A stretch of 5,189 nucleotides of DNA from Oscillospiraceae bacterium (GCA_016296505.1 JAEDJD010000042.1:1-5189); one strand, 5' to 3'. Positions 1 through 5,189 are shown, numbered from the stretch's first letter. Numbers and translations are program-made. Notes: generated from the sequence alone by a model not told the origin.

Positions 1-54
1 TATACCTCTCTTGTGTGATTCTAAATCAGAACAGAGGACTTTATCTACAAGCTG

Positions 55-95
55 AGCCGGAGAAGAAATGAAACCTTCTCCGGCTTTGCTTCTTT
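55..95 (+). terminator. Intrinsic terminator of an upstream gene outside the window
   Basis: An 11-bp perfect stem (55-65 pairing with 75-85, arms AGCCGGAGAAG / CTTCTCCGGCT) closes a 9-base loop and is followed by a T-rich stretch (85-95, interrupted by GC). It reads as a rho-independent terminator on the + strand for whatever lies left of the window. Bases 1-54 are too short to identify: two + frames are open through them, one ending at TGA 53-55 just before the stem and one at TGA 69-71 in the loop, so either could be a protein C-terminus, or the stretch may be noncoding. The terminator separates that transcript from the folD promoter 33 bases further on. Confidence 0.8.
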
Positions 96-127
96 ATGAC
101 GATTGCACTTCGGTCTGCGTTTTTTGC

Positions 128-156
128 TTGACAGTCCTGCAAACAAGTGGTATAAT
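128..156 (+). promoter_or_regulatory. folD promoter, sigma-A type with extended -10
   Basis: The -35 box TTGACA (128-133) and -10 box TATAAT (151-156) both match the consensus at every base and are separated by the optimal 17 bases. A TG at 148-149 supplies the extended -10 element. Transcription should start near 163, giving a leader of roughly 37 bases. That is too short for a tetrahydrofolate riboswitch. As an all-consensus promoter it is expected to be strong and constitutive; no operator-like repeat is visible around it. Confidence 0.93.
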
Positions 157-185
157 GAATACGTTCATAATACAGAAAATCAATC

Positions 186-191
186 AGGAGG
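186..191 (+). promoter_or_regulatory. folD ribosome binding site (decides the start)
   Basis: AGGAGG lies 8 bases before ATG 200, an ideal Shine-Dalgarno arrangement. The reading frame is open upstream to ATG 68, but that codon lies in the loop of the upstream terminator and ahead of the promoter, so ATG 200 is the real start. Confidence 0.93.
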
Positions 192-199
192 AAAAAACA

Positions 200-1051
200 A
201 TGGCACAAATCATCGACGGCAAGCAGATTGCTGCAAATGTTAAGGCGCAGGTTCGCGCAGAGGTTGAACAGCTCAAGGCACAGGGCGCCAATCCCGGTCT
301 CGCAGTCGTACTCGTCGGCAACAATCCGGCGTCGCGCGTTTATGTCTCAAATAAGGAAAAGGACTGTGCAGAATGTGGATTCCAGTCCTATGAATATGCG
401 CTTCCGGAGGAAACCACTGAGGAAGAGCTGCTTGCGCTGGTTGCAAAGCTGAATGCAGATAAAAATGTCAACGGCATTCTGGTACAGCTTCCGCTTCCGA
501 AGCAGATTTGCGAACAGACGATTCTGCACGCAATTTCTCCGGCAAAGGATGTGGACGCATTCCATCCGGAAAATGTCGGCAGAATCATGATTGGCGACTA
601 TAGCTTTTTGCCCTGCACACCGGCAGGCGTGATTGAGATGCTCGACGCCATGCAGATCGACATCAGCGGAAAGCACTGCGTCGTTATTGGCAGAAGCAAT
701 ATTGTCGGCAAGCCGATGGCAATGCTTTTGCTTCATCGCAGCGGCACGGTCACAATTTGCCATTCGCGCACAAAGGATCTTGCTGAGCAGACCAGACAGG
801 CTGATATACTTGTTGCAGCAGTTGGCAAAGCTGGTTTTGTCACGGCGGACATGGTCAAGGAGGGCGCTGTCGTGATTGATGTCGGCATGAACCGCAATGC
901 GGAAGGCAAGCTCTGCGGCGATGTCTGTTATGACGAGGTCGCTGCAAAAGCGTCTGCAATTACGCCGGTACCGGGTGGTGTTGGTCCGATGACGCGTGCG
1001 ATTCTCATGCGCAATACGCTGACCGCTGCAAAGGAGCAGCTTGCGGATTAA
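200..1051 (+). CDS. folD: Bifunctional methylenetetrahydrofolate dehydrogenase / methenyltetrahydrofolate cyclohydrolase
   Basis: Cytosolic FolD (283 aa, the usual family length) oxidises 5,10-methylene-THF to 5,10-methenyl-THF with NADP+ and hydrolyses that to 10-formyl-THF. It thereby supplies one-carbon units for purine synthesis and for formylation of initiator Met-tRNA. The N-terminal catalytic half shows Y48-x-x-x-K52 (catalytic Lys), the VQLPLP motif with Gln96, and KDVDAFHP with Asp119. The Rossmann half shows PCTPAG (138-143), the NADP-binding loop GRSNIVGKP (164-172), and the C-terminal signature PGGVGPMT (258-265). All expected catalytic residues are present. The only small oddity is KDVDAF where KDVDGF is more usual. 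It has its own strong promoter and an ideal ribosome binding site, and stands alone, facing purA convergently. No terminator with a clear U-tract is seen for it on its own strand. Identification is secure. Confidence 0.97.
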   Translation: MAQIIDGKQIAANVKAQVRAEVEQLKAQGANPGLAVVLVGNNPASRVYVSNKEKDCAECGFQSYEYALPEETTEEELLALVAKLNADKNVNGILVQLPLPKQICEQTILHAISPAKDVDAFHPENVGRIMIGDYSFLPCTPAGVIEMLDAMQIDISGKHCVVIGRSNIVGKPMAMLLLHRSGTVTICHSRTKDLAEQTRQADILVAAVGKAGFVTADMVKEGAVVIDVGMNRNAEGKLCGDVCYDEVAAKASAITPVPGGVGPMTRAILMRNTLTAAKEQLAD

Positions 1052-1115
1052 CCCTACAAATCGCTGAACGCAAATGAGCGCGAATGCGTGAGGCTGATAT
1101 ATAGCACATTTTAAA

Positions 1116-1159
1116 ATGATAAACAAAAGCCGCTTAAATCCACATGGATTTAAGCGGCT
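1116..1159 (-). terminator. Intrinsic terminator of purA in the folD/purA convergent gap
   Basis: A 14-bp uninterrupted stem (1128-1141 with 1146-1159) closes a 4-base loop. Read on the minus strand it starts about 22 bases after the purA stop and is followed by TTTTGTTTATCATTTT, a good U-tract. On the + strand the stem is followed only by GAACTTTACT, so it would be a weak terminator for folD at best, though the very stable hairpin may protect the folD mRNA 3' end. Confidence 0.88.
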
Positions 1160-1180
1160 GAACTTTACTCATGCAATAGA

Positions 1181-2458
1181 TTACTTTCGGTAGATCATGT
1201 GCTTGCGATCCGGACCAGTTGAAATCATCGTGATCGGGCAGTCGATCAGCTTTTCAATGTAGCAGACATAATCTTTTGCAGCCTGCGGCAGCTTGTCCCA
1301 TTCGGTAATGCCGTAGATATCGCTTTTCCATCCCGGTATTTTTTCGTAGATCGGCTTTGCCATATCCAGACGGTCGCCGCTTGGGAAATCGGTTGTACGC
1401 TCGCCGTTGATATCGTATGCAACGCAGACCGGAATCTCGTCCAGATAGCCCAGAACATCAATCAGAGAGAGCGCAACATCGGTTGTACCTTGCACTGCAA
1501 CGCCATATTTTGTTGCAACTGCGTCAAACCATCCCATTCTGCGTGGACGTCCGGTGGTTGCACCGAATTCGCCGTCGCTGCCGCCGCATTTGCGGAGCGT
1601 ATCCGCTTCTTCGCCGAAGATCTCAGTTGTGAAAGGCCCTGCGCCAACGCAGGAGGAATATGCCTTGACAACCGTGATGACGCGCTTGATTTCGTGAGGC
1701 GGCAGACAAGCGCCGACTGCGCCGTAACCTGCAAGCGTTGAGGAGGAAGTAGTCATAGGATAGATGCCGTTGGTGATATCGCGCAGCGCGCCGAGCTGAC
1801 CTTCAAGCAGGATGTTCTTGCCTTCTTTGACAGCGTCGTGCATCAAGGAAGCGATATTGCAGAGATACGGTTTGATATATTCAGCAACTTCCTTCAGATA
1901 TGCAAGAATATCCTCGGCTTTCAGCGGCTCTGCGTCTGGATAAAGACCGGCAATCGTTGCGTTCTTGATGACGCAGACGCGTTCGACTTTTTCTGCAAGA
2001 TTTTCGTTATAAAGTTCAGCGAGCTGGAAACCGATCTTCATTGCTTTATCAGCATAGTGCGGCGCAATACCGGACTGTGTAGAACCGAAGCTGTGCTTGC
2101 CGAGACGCTTTTCCTCAAGCTTATCAAAGAGAATATGATACGGCATAACGAGCTGTGCGCGGTCAGAAATACGGATATTCGGCGTGGGAACGCCATGCTC
2201 TTTCAGCATTTCCAGCTCACGCTTGAAAGCGTCGGCGTTAAATGCGGCGCCTGCACCGATAATGTTGACAGTGTTCTCCTGAAATACGCCGGAGGGAAGA
2301 ATGTGCAGGGCGTATTTTCCGTACTGGTTGATGATTGTATGACCAGCGTTTGCACCGCCCTGAAAACGGATGACATAATCCGCATCGGCAGCAAAGACAT
2401 CGGTGAGCTTGCCCTTGCCTTCATCGCCCCAGTTTCCGCCTACTATTGCAGTAATCAT
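1181..2458 (-). CDS. purA: Adenylosuccinate synthase, divergent clostridial type
   Basis: This cytosolic GTPase-like ligase joins IMP and aspartate to form adenylosuccinate, the first committed step from IMP to AMP. It is 425 aa, the normal family length. Visible motifs are the P-loop-like NWGDEGKGK (9-17) with catalytic base Asp12; QGGANAGHT (33-41) with catalytic acid His40; the IMP-phosphate loop GSTQSGIAP (125-133); EGQLG (219-223); TSSSTLAG (237-244); VGAGPF (271-276); EFGATTGRPRR (297-307); and the C-terminal guanine-binding STGPDR (413-418). Several positions differ from the E. coli-type consensus (see findings), but both catalytic residues are kept and the changes are ones I remember from other clostridial PurA proteins, so I expect an active enzyme. 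The start ATG is the complement of 2456-2458. The frame is open further upstream, but its next start would fall inside the -35 box. It is monocistronic, with its own promoter and terminator. Confidence 0.95.
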   Translation of the reverse strand: MITAIVGGNWGDEGKGKLTDVFAADADYVIRFQGGANAGHTIINQYGKYALHILPSGVFQENTVNIIGAGAAFNADAFKRELEMLKEHGVPTPNIRISDRAQLVMPYHILFDKLEEKRLGKHSFGSTQSGIAPHYADKAMKIGFQLAELYNENLAEKVERVCVIKNATIAGLYPDAEPLKAEDILAYLKEVAEYIKPYLCNIASLMHDAVKEGKNILLEGQLGALRDITNGIYPMTTSSSTLAGYGAVGACLPPHEIKRVITVVKAYSSCVGAGPFTTEIFGEEADTLRKCGGSDGEFGATTGRPRRMGWFDAVATKYGVAVQGTTDVALSLIDVLGYLDEIPVCVAYDINGERTTDFPSGDRLDMAKPIYEKIPGWKSDIYGITEWDKLPQAAKDYVCYIEKLIDCPITMISTGPDRKHMIYRK

Positions 2459-2465
2459 AATGATG

Positions 2466-2476
2466 CTCGTTCCTTT
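2466..2476 (-). promoter_or_regulatory. purA ribosome binding site (decides the start)
   Basis: On the minus strand AAAGGAACGAG precedes the start codon. The AAAGGA core (2476-2471) is 12 bases from ATG, longer than the usual 7-9, while the weaker GAG (2468-2466) sits 7 bases away. The conserved N-terminus (residues 2-17) begins right after this ATG, so the start is firm even though the spacing is not ideal. Confidence 0.7.
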
Positions 2477-2519
2477 CCGTTTGAACTGCGGCTGAATCAC
2501 CGCAAAAATTTCCGTATAT

Positions 2520-2548
2520 ATGATACCATAAAATTCTATTCTTGTCAA
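2520..2548 (-). promoter_or_regulatory. purA promoter, sigma-A type with extended -10
   Basis: On the minus strand the sequence reads TTGACA (2548-2543), a 17-base spacer, then TATCAT (2525-2520), with the extended -10 TG at 2528-2527. Transcription would begin near 2513 and leave a leader of about 55 bases. The leader holds a short 5-bp hairpin (2487-2491 with 2500-2504) without a U-tract, so there is no sign of a riboswitch or attenuator. I could not find a clear PurR box by eye. Confidence 0.88.
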
Positions 2549-2579
2549 GCCGCGCGAAACAGTGTTTGCGTTTGATTTT

Positions 2580-2614
2580 CGTCAAAAGCGGATTGACGCT
2601 CGTTTTTTCTTTCT
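2580..2614 (+). terminator. Terminator-like hairpin and T-tract in the divergent region (tentative)
   Basis: A 6-bp inverted repeat, CGTCAA (2580-2585) and TTGACG (2593-2598), with a 7-base loop is followed after CTCG by TTTTTTCTTT (2603-2612). The shape suggests a weak + strand terminator, although no + strand gene runs into it. It could instead be an operator between the divergent promoters, or chance. An alternative short stem AGCG/CGCT (2587-2590 with 2597-2600) brings the hairpin closer to the T-run. Confidence 0.3.
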
Positions 2615-2618
2615 CCCA

Positions 2619-2647
2619 TTGCAATTCACTTCGCTTTATGATATAAT
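2619..2647 (+). promoter_or_regulatory. Promoter of the CorC-like/transglutaminase operon
   Basis: TTGCAA (2619-2624, 4 of 6 consensus bases) is followed by a 17-base spacer and a perfect TATAAT (2642-2647), with an extended -10 TG at 2639-2640. Transcription would start near 2654, giving a leader of roughly 58 bases. It is divergent from the purA promoter, with about 70 bases between the two -35 boxes. Confidence 0.75.
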
Positions 2648-2673
2648 ATAGTATTATAGAATCTGATCGTTTA

Positions 2674-2682
2674 TGGTATGAT
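2674..2682 (+). promoter_or_regulatory. Possible second, extended -10 promoter of the same operon
   Basis: TGGTATGAT (2674-2682) has the extended -10 layout and resembles the purA -10 region (TGGTATCAT), but the best -35 at the right distance (TTATAG, 2654-2659) matches poorly. If used, transcription would start near 2689, only about 23 bases before the start codon and just upstream of the ribosome binding site. Confidence 0.4.
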
Positions 2683-2700
2683 AGCAGTTGCACTATGATG

Positions 2701-2706
2701 AAAGGA
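2701..2706 (+). promoter_or_regulatory. Ribosome binding site of the CorC-like gene
   Basis: AAAGGA is the only Shine-Dalgarno-like sequence here. Three in-frame ATGs follow or overlap it: 2706 (too close), 2712 (5 bases after AAAGGA) and 2718 (11 bases). ATG 2712 is the best compromise, and 2718 remains possible. Confidence 0.65.
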
Positions 2707-2711
2707 TGAGT

Positions 2712-4049
2712 ATGAAAATGGATCAAGATGGAGACCGATTATGGACTGTGATTGCACTTCTTATGTTATTTGCCGTTCTGCGTGCATGGTATTCTGCGTG
2801 TGAGGCGGCGCTGACGGAAATCAATGACGCAATTGTTCATGCGCGCGCCGCTGAAAACCGTGCATGGAAGCCTCTGGATAAGCTTATTACGAAGCCGACT
2901 AAAATGCGCCGCTGCTTTACGCTGCACCGCATCCTTTCGGCGTTGTTGATTGGTATGGTCTGCTTTCTGCTGTTTGGCAGCCGAATTGCAGTATTGTTCC
3001 CGTTTACGGGCGGCAAGATTTTGGCAGCCATTCTATTGACGCTTTTGTTGATGCCGGTGTTTGCTGTGCTGACGGATATGTTTCCGAAGCGGCTTGCAAT
3101 GCATCGCTGCGAAGAATTTGCGCGGTCATGCGTTCCGTCAGTACGTCTGCTGATTTTGCTGCTGACGCCGTTCTGGGCGATTGCGTCTGGTATTACGGCG
3201 CTGCTATGCAAGATTTTTCGGATTCCTGCCAATGATAGTGTGGATATCGTAACGGAGGAAGAAATCCGTCTGCTTGTCGACGCGGGAAATGAGACCGGCG
3301 GTATTGAAGAAAGTCAACGTGAAATGATCAATAATATTTTCACCTTTGACGATGTGCCGGTTTCGGATGTCATGACGCACCGTAAAGATATGATTGCCGT
3401 TCCAAAGACTGCGACAGCCACAGAAACGGCTGCAATCGCGTTGGAGGGCGGATATTCGCGCATACCGGTATATGACAATCAGATCGACACGATTATTGGT
3501 ATTGTACTGGTGAAGGATTTGCTGCCGCTGGTTGGAAAAGCGCGGGATTGTTCGGTGACGGAACTGATGCGCGAGGTAGGCTTTGTGCCGGAGACTGCAA
3601 AATGCCGCAATGTGTTTCAGCAGATGCGGCGAGATAAGGCGCAGTTTGCAATTGTTTCGGATGAATATGGCGGTACTGCTGGTATGGTGACAATGGAGGA
3701 TTTGCTGGAGGAGATTGTCGGTAATATTCAGGATGAATACGACGACGAGGAAGAAGCGGAATTGACTGAAATTGCCGAGGGTGTGTATACGATTGCGGGA
3801 GAAGCGGATCCGGAGGATATTTTGCCGAAACTGGGCGTTCCTTTCGCGACAGATGGTGCATTTGATACAATGAGCGCATTTGTCATACATCTCCTTGGGA
3901 GAATTCCAGAGGAAGGGGAAACGCTTTCGGCGGAGCAGGACGGTATTCGCTATACATTATTGTCCTACGAGGATAACTGGATCAGCCGCATTCAGGCAAA
4001 ACGAATACAAATAGAAAACGAGGATACAGAACATGACCAAACGGAGTAA
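2712..4049 (+). CDS. DUF21/CNNM-CBS-CorC_HlyC membrane protein ('hemolysin family', putative Mg2+/ion transporter)
   Basis: A 445-aa integral membrane protein of the CNNM/CorC type, whose studied members export Mg2+ or affect Mg2+ resistance; the label 'hemolysin' is historical. Domains in order: an N-terminal DUF21 membrane domain with hydrophobic segments near residues 10-30, 71-96, 102-121 and 141-168; the linker TEEEIRLLVDAG (181-192) leading into GGIEESQREMI (196-206); a CBS pair with DVMTHR (219-224), YSRIPVYD (248-255), DEYGGTAGMVTMEDLLEE (317-334) and GNIQDEYD (337-344); and a C-terminal CorC_HlyC domain (about 357-432) that includes DTMSAFVIHLLGRIPEEGE. CBS pairs in this family bind adenine nucleotides. 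The soluble half is canonical. The membrane half is divergent: FPK (124-126) is preceded by LTDM, where family members usually have a Glu, and the IGN motif is missing. The next gene overlaps it by 17 bases. The family is certain; the substrate is unknown. Confidence 0.9.
   Translation: MKMDQDGDRLWTVIALLMLFAVLRAWYSACEAALTEINDAIVHARAAENRAWKPLDKLITKPTKMRRCFTLHRILSALLIGMVCFLLFGSRIAVLFPFTGGKILAAILLTLLLMPVFAVLTDMFPKRLAMHRCEEFARSCVPSVRLLILLLTPFWAIASGITALLCKIFRIPANDSVDIVTEEEIRLLVDAGNETGGIEESQREMINNIFTFDDVPVSDVMTHRKDMIAVPKTATATETAAIALEGGYSRIPVYDNQIDTIIGIVLVKDLLPLVGKARDCSVTELMREVGFVPETAKCRNVFQQMRRDKAQFAIVSDEYGGTAGMVTMEDLLEEIVGNIQDEYDDEEEAELTEIAEGVYTIAGEADPEDILPKLGVPFATDGAFDTMSAFVIHLLGRIPEEGETLSAEQDGIRYTLLSYEDNWISRIQAKRIQIENEDTEHDQTE
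4020..4024 (+). promoter_or_regulatory. Ribosome binding site of the transglutaminase-like gene, inside the preceding gene
   Basis: GAGGA lies 8 bases before ATG 4033 and within the last codons of the CorC-like gene. This supports the overlapping start and suggests coupled translation. Confidence 0.75.
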
Positions 4050-5115
4050 AATTGTTATTATAGTAATATTGCTGTCTATGATTGCTGCGCTGATGTTTAT
4101 GCTGCTGTTCAATATCGGGTGGATTCGTTCCCGAAAGGGAGCGCTTCCACGGGAAGAAGCAAAGCTTCGATATCCGTATCAGCAGCTTAGTCCGACAGAA
4201 AAAGCGCTCTATGGTACATTGTACAGAGGTATTGAAGCCTACGAGAAAACGATTAAGCTTCCCGGAACATTCGATAGAAAAACATATGAGCGCGTTTATT
4301 TATTGCTGGCAGAACAGGAACCGCAGTTTTTCTATCTGGATTCGGTCTATGAAACTTCTGAGCTTATGGATACGGCGAATATGCGTTACAAAATTCCGCA
4401 GGAACAGATTAACGAGATGCGTGCGGCGATGAATGTCCGCGCAGACGCAATCATTCAGAAGATTCCGTCCGACGCAGACGAGATTGAAAAACTGCTGAAG
4501 ATTCACGACGGCATTGCGGATCACTGTGATTATATCGACGGGACATATCAGGACGAAGCGTATGGCTGCTTGGCGGAGGGTGAGGCAAAATGCGAGGGTT
4601 ATGCCAAAGCGTTTCTGTATACGGCGCGTCGAGCTGGTCTGAATGCGATGAATGTAACTGGAGTGATCAATGGAACGGAGAATCATGTCTGGAATATTGC
4701 GGAGGCGGATGGAAAATACTATCATATAGATGTAACATGGGATGACTCGCAGCAGTATCATGGACATACGACGCATACCTGCTTTGCAGTGCCAGATGAA
4801 TTGTTCGGCGATCATGCGCCGGATTTATCGGCATATCAACCGCCTGCCTGTACAGATGACACGCAGAATTATTATGTGCGAAATGCTTTGATTCTCAATC
4901 ATTCGAGTGAGCTGCCTGAAAAGGCTGCTACATGGCTCGGCAATCCAATGCTGTTGGAATTCCGGATGGCTGATGAGAGTGTAATGCAGTCCGTGGCGGA
5001 TATGCTTGCAACATCGGTGGAGCTGAGGGACGCAGTGCAATTGACCAGCGGCGCGGTTACATATCGTGCATATATGGATGAAAAACGGAAAGCTCTGGTA
5101 ATTCTACCCTCATAA
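4033..5115 (+). CDS. Membrane-anchored transglutaminase-like (papain-fold) protein
   Basis: A 360-aa protein with a basic N-terminus (KRSK, 3-6) and one hydrophobic segment (about 7-29) followed by RSRK. I see no clear signal-peptidase site. By the positive-inside rule alone the side of the membrane is ambiguous, but an uncleaved anchor with an outside-facing domain is the usual arrangement. A region of unrecognised function (about 40-150) precedes a transglutaminase-like core. In the core, AKCEGYAKAF (185-194) holds the nucleophile Cys187, NHVWN (217-221) holds His218, and HIDVTWDD (231-238) holds Asp233, so the triad is complete. Members of this fold in bacteria act as proteases, peptide-modifying enzymes or cross-linkers, and the substrate cannot be told from sequence. 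The last 120 residues (from about 240) match nothing I recognise. It is cotranscribed with, and overlaps, the CorC-like gene. No intrinsic terminator follows within the window. Confidence 0.87.
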   Translation: MTKRSKIVIIVILLSMIAALMFMLLFNIGWIRSRKGALPREEAKLRYPYQQLSPTEKALYGTLYRGIEAYEKTIKLPGTFDRKTYERVYLLLAEQEPQFFYLDSVYETSELMDTANMRYKIPQEQINEMRAAMNVRADAIIQKIPSDADEIEKLLKIHDGIADHCDYIDGTYQDEAYGCLAEGEAKCEGYAKAFLYTARRAGLNAMNVTGVINGTENHVWNIAEADGKYYHIDVTWDDSQQYHGHTTHTCFAVPDELFGDHAPDLSAYQPPACTDDTQNYYVRNALILNHSSELPEKAATWLGNPMLLEFRMADESVMQSVADMLATSVELRDAVQLTSGAVTYRAYMDEKRKALVILPS

Positions 5116-5167
5116 ACTGAATGTTTTGGGATACATTTGTGCAAAAGGGAAAACCGCGAAAAAGGGG

Positions 5168-5189
5168 TTGACAAAAGGGACGAAATGTG
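5168..5189 (+). promoter_or_regulatory. Partial promoter at the right edge (-35 and extended -10 TG only)
   Basis: TTGACA (5168-5173) is a perfect -35. TG at 5188-5189 sits exactly 20 bases after its first base, the same offset as in the folD and purA promoters, so a -10 box is predicted at 5191-5196, just outside the window. It would drive a gene to the right. The preceding 52 bases after the transglutaminase stop hold no gene and no convincing terminator. Confidence 0.6.

Noticed and set aside
68..199. N-terminal extension of FolD from ATG 68
   Set aside because: The ATG sits in a terminator loop and the stretch contains the folD promoter and ribosome binding site; FolD proteins begin at the equivalent of ATG 200.
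157..199. Folate riboswitch upstream of folD
   Set aside because: The predicted leader is about 37 bases with no stable structure, far shorter than a tetrahydrofolate riboswitch.
1107..1118. 12-base palindrome CATTTTAAAATG as an operator
   Set aside because: AT-rich and part of the purA terminator U-tract; expected by chance in such sequence.
347..1126. 259-codon open frame on the minus strand opposite folD
   Set aside because: Cys-, His- and Arg-rich translation without motifs, no ribosome binding site, entirely opposite a secure gene and running through the purA terminator.
2487..2504. Hairpin in the purA leader as an attenuator or riboswitch
   Set aside because: Only 5 bp with an 8-base loop and no following U-tract; no guanine or PRPP/ppGpp-type aptamer could be recognised in a leader of about 55 bases.
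2459..2548. 30-residue N-terminal extension of PurA on the minus strand
   Set aside because: Its start codon lies inside the -35 box of the purA promoter and the conserved PurA N-terminus begins at 2458.
1838..2575. 245-codon open frame on the + strand opposite purA
   Set aside because: No ribosome binding site or promoter, no recognisable domain, Cys- and Phe-rich shadow composition; purA on the other strand is certain.
3204..3890. 228-codon open frame on the minus strand opposite the CorC-like gene
   Set aside because: His-, Arg- and Asn-rich shadow with no motif or translation signal, opposite well-conserved CBS and CorC domains.
4300..4815. 171-codon open frame on the minus strand opposite the transglutaminase-like gene
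   Set aside because: Covers the catalytic core of the real gene on the other strand and has no ribosome binding site or domain.

Overview
The window looks like chromosomal DNA of a Gram-positive member of the Firmicutes, most likely class Clostridia (Oscillospiraceae/Ruminococcaceae-like). I infer this from textbook sigma-A promoters with an extended -10 TG, strong AGGAGG-type ribosome binding sites, intrinsic terminators, G+C close to half by eye, and a PurA of the 'GxNWGDEGKGK' type that I remember from clostridia. No RNA gene, CRISPR array, insertion sequence or phage gene is visible.

Layout: the left edge (1-54) ends an unknown upstream transcript, closed by an intrinsic terminator (55-95). 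folD follows on + (200-1051) from its own near-perfect promoter (128-156). purA lies convergent on the minus strand (2458 down to 1181). A 14-bp hairpin between the two (1128-1159) is the purA terminator. purA starts from a promoter at 2520-2548. A short divergent region (2459-2711) also carries one or two + strand promoters for a two-gene operon. The first operon gene encodes a DUF21/CBS/CorC_HlyC membrane protein (2712-4049). The second, overlapping it by 17 bases, encodes a membrane-anchored transglutaminase-like protein with an intact Cys-His-Asp triad (4033-5115). The last 74 bases contain the -35 half of a further promoter cut off by the window edge.

folD (one-carbon folate units, including 10-formyl-THF for purine synthesis) and purA (IMP to adenylosuccinate) are linked by purine metabolism, but they are convergent and separately promoted, so they are not an operon. 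The CorC-like/transglutaminase pair is the only accessory-looking unit. Its overlap suggests translational coupling and possibly a shared envelope role, which is inference. I found no convincing previously undescribed system. The points most worth a second look are the divergent PurA active-site signatures, the loss of conserved polar residues in the DUF21 domain, and the shared promoter architecture at four sites.
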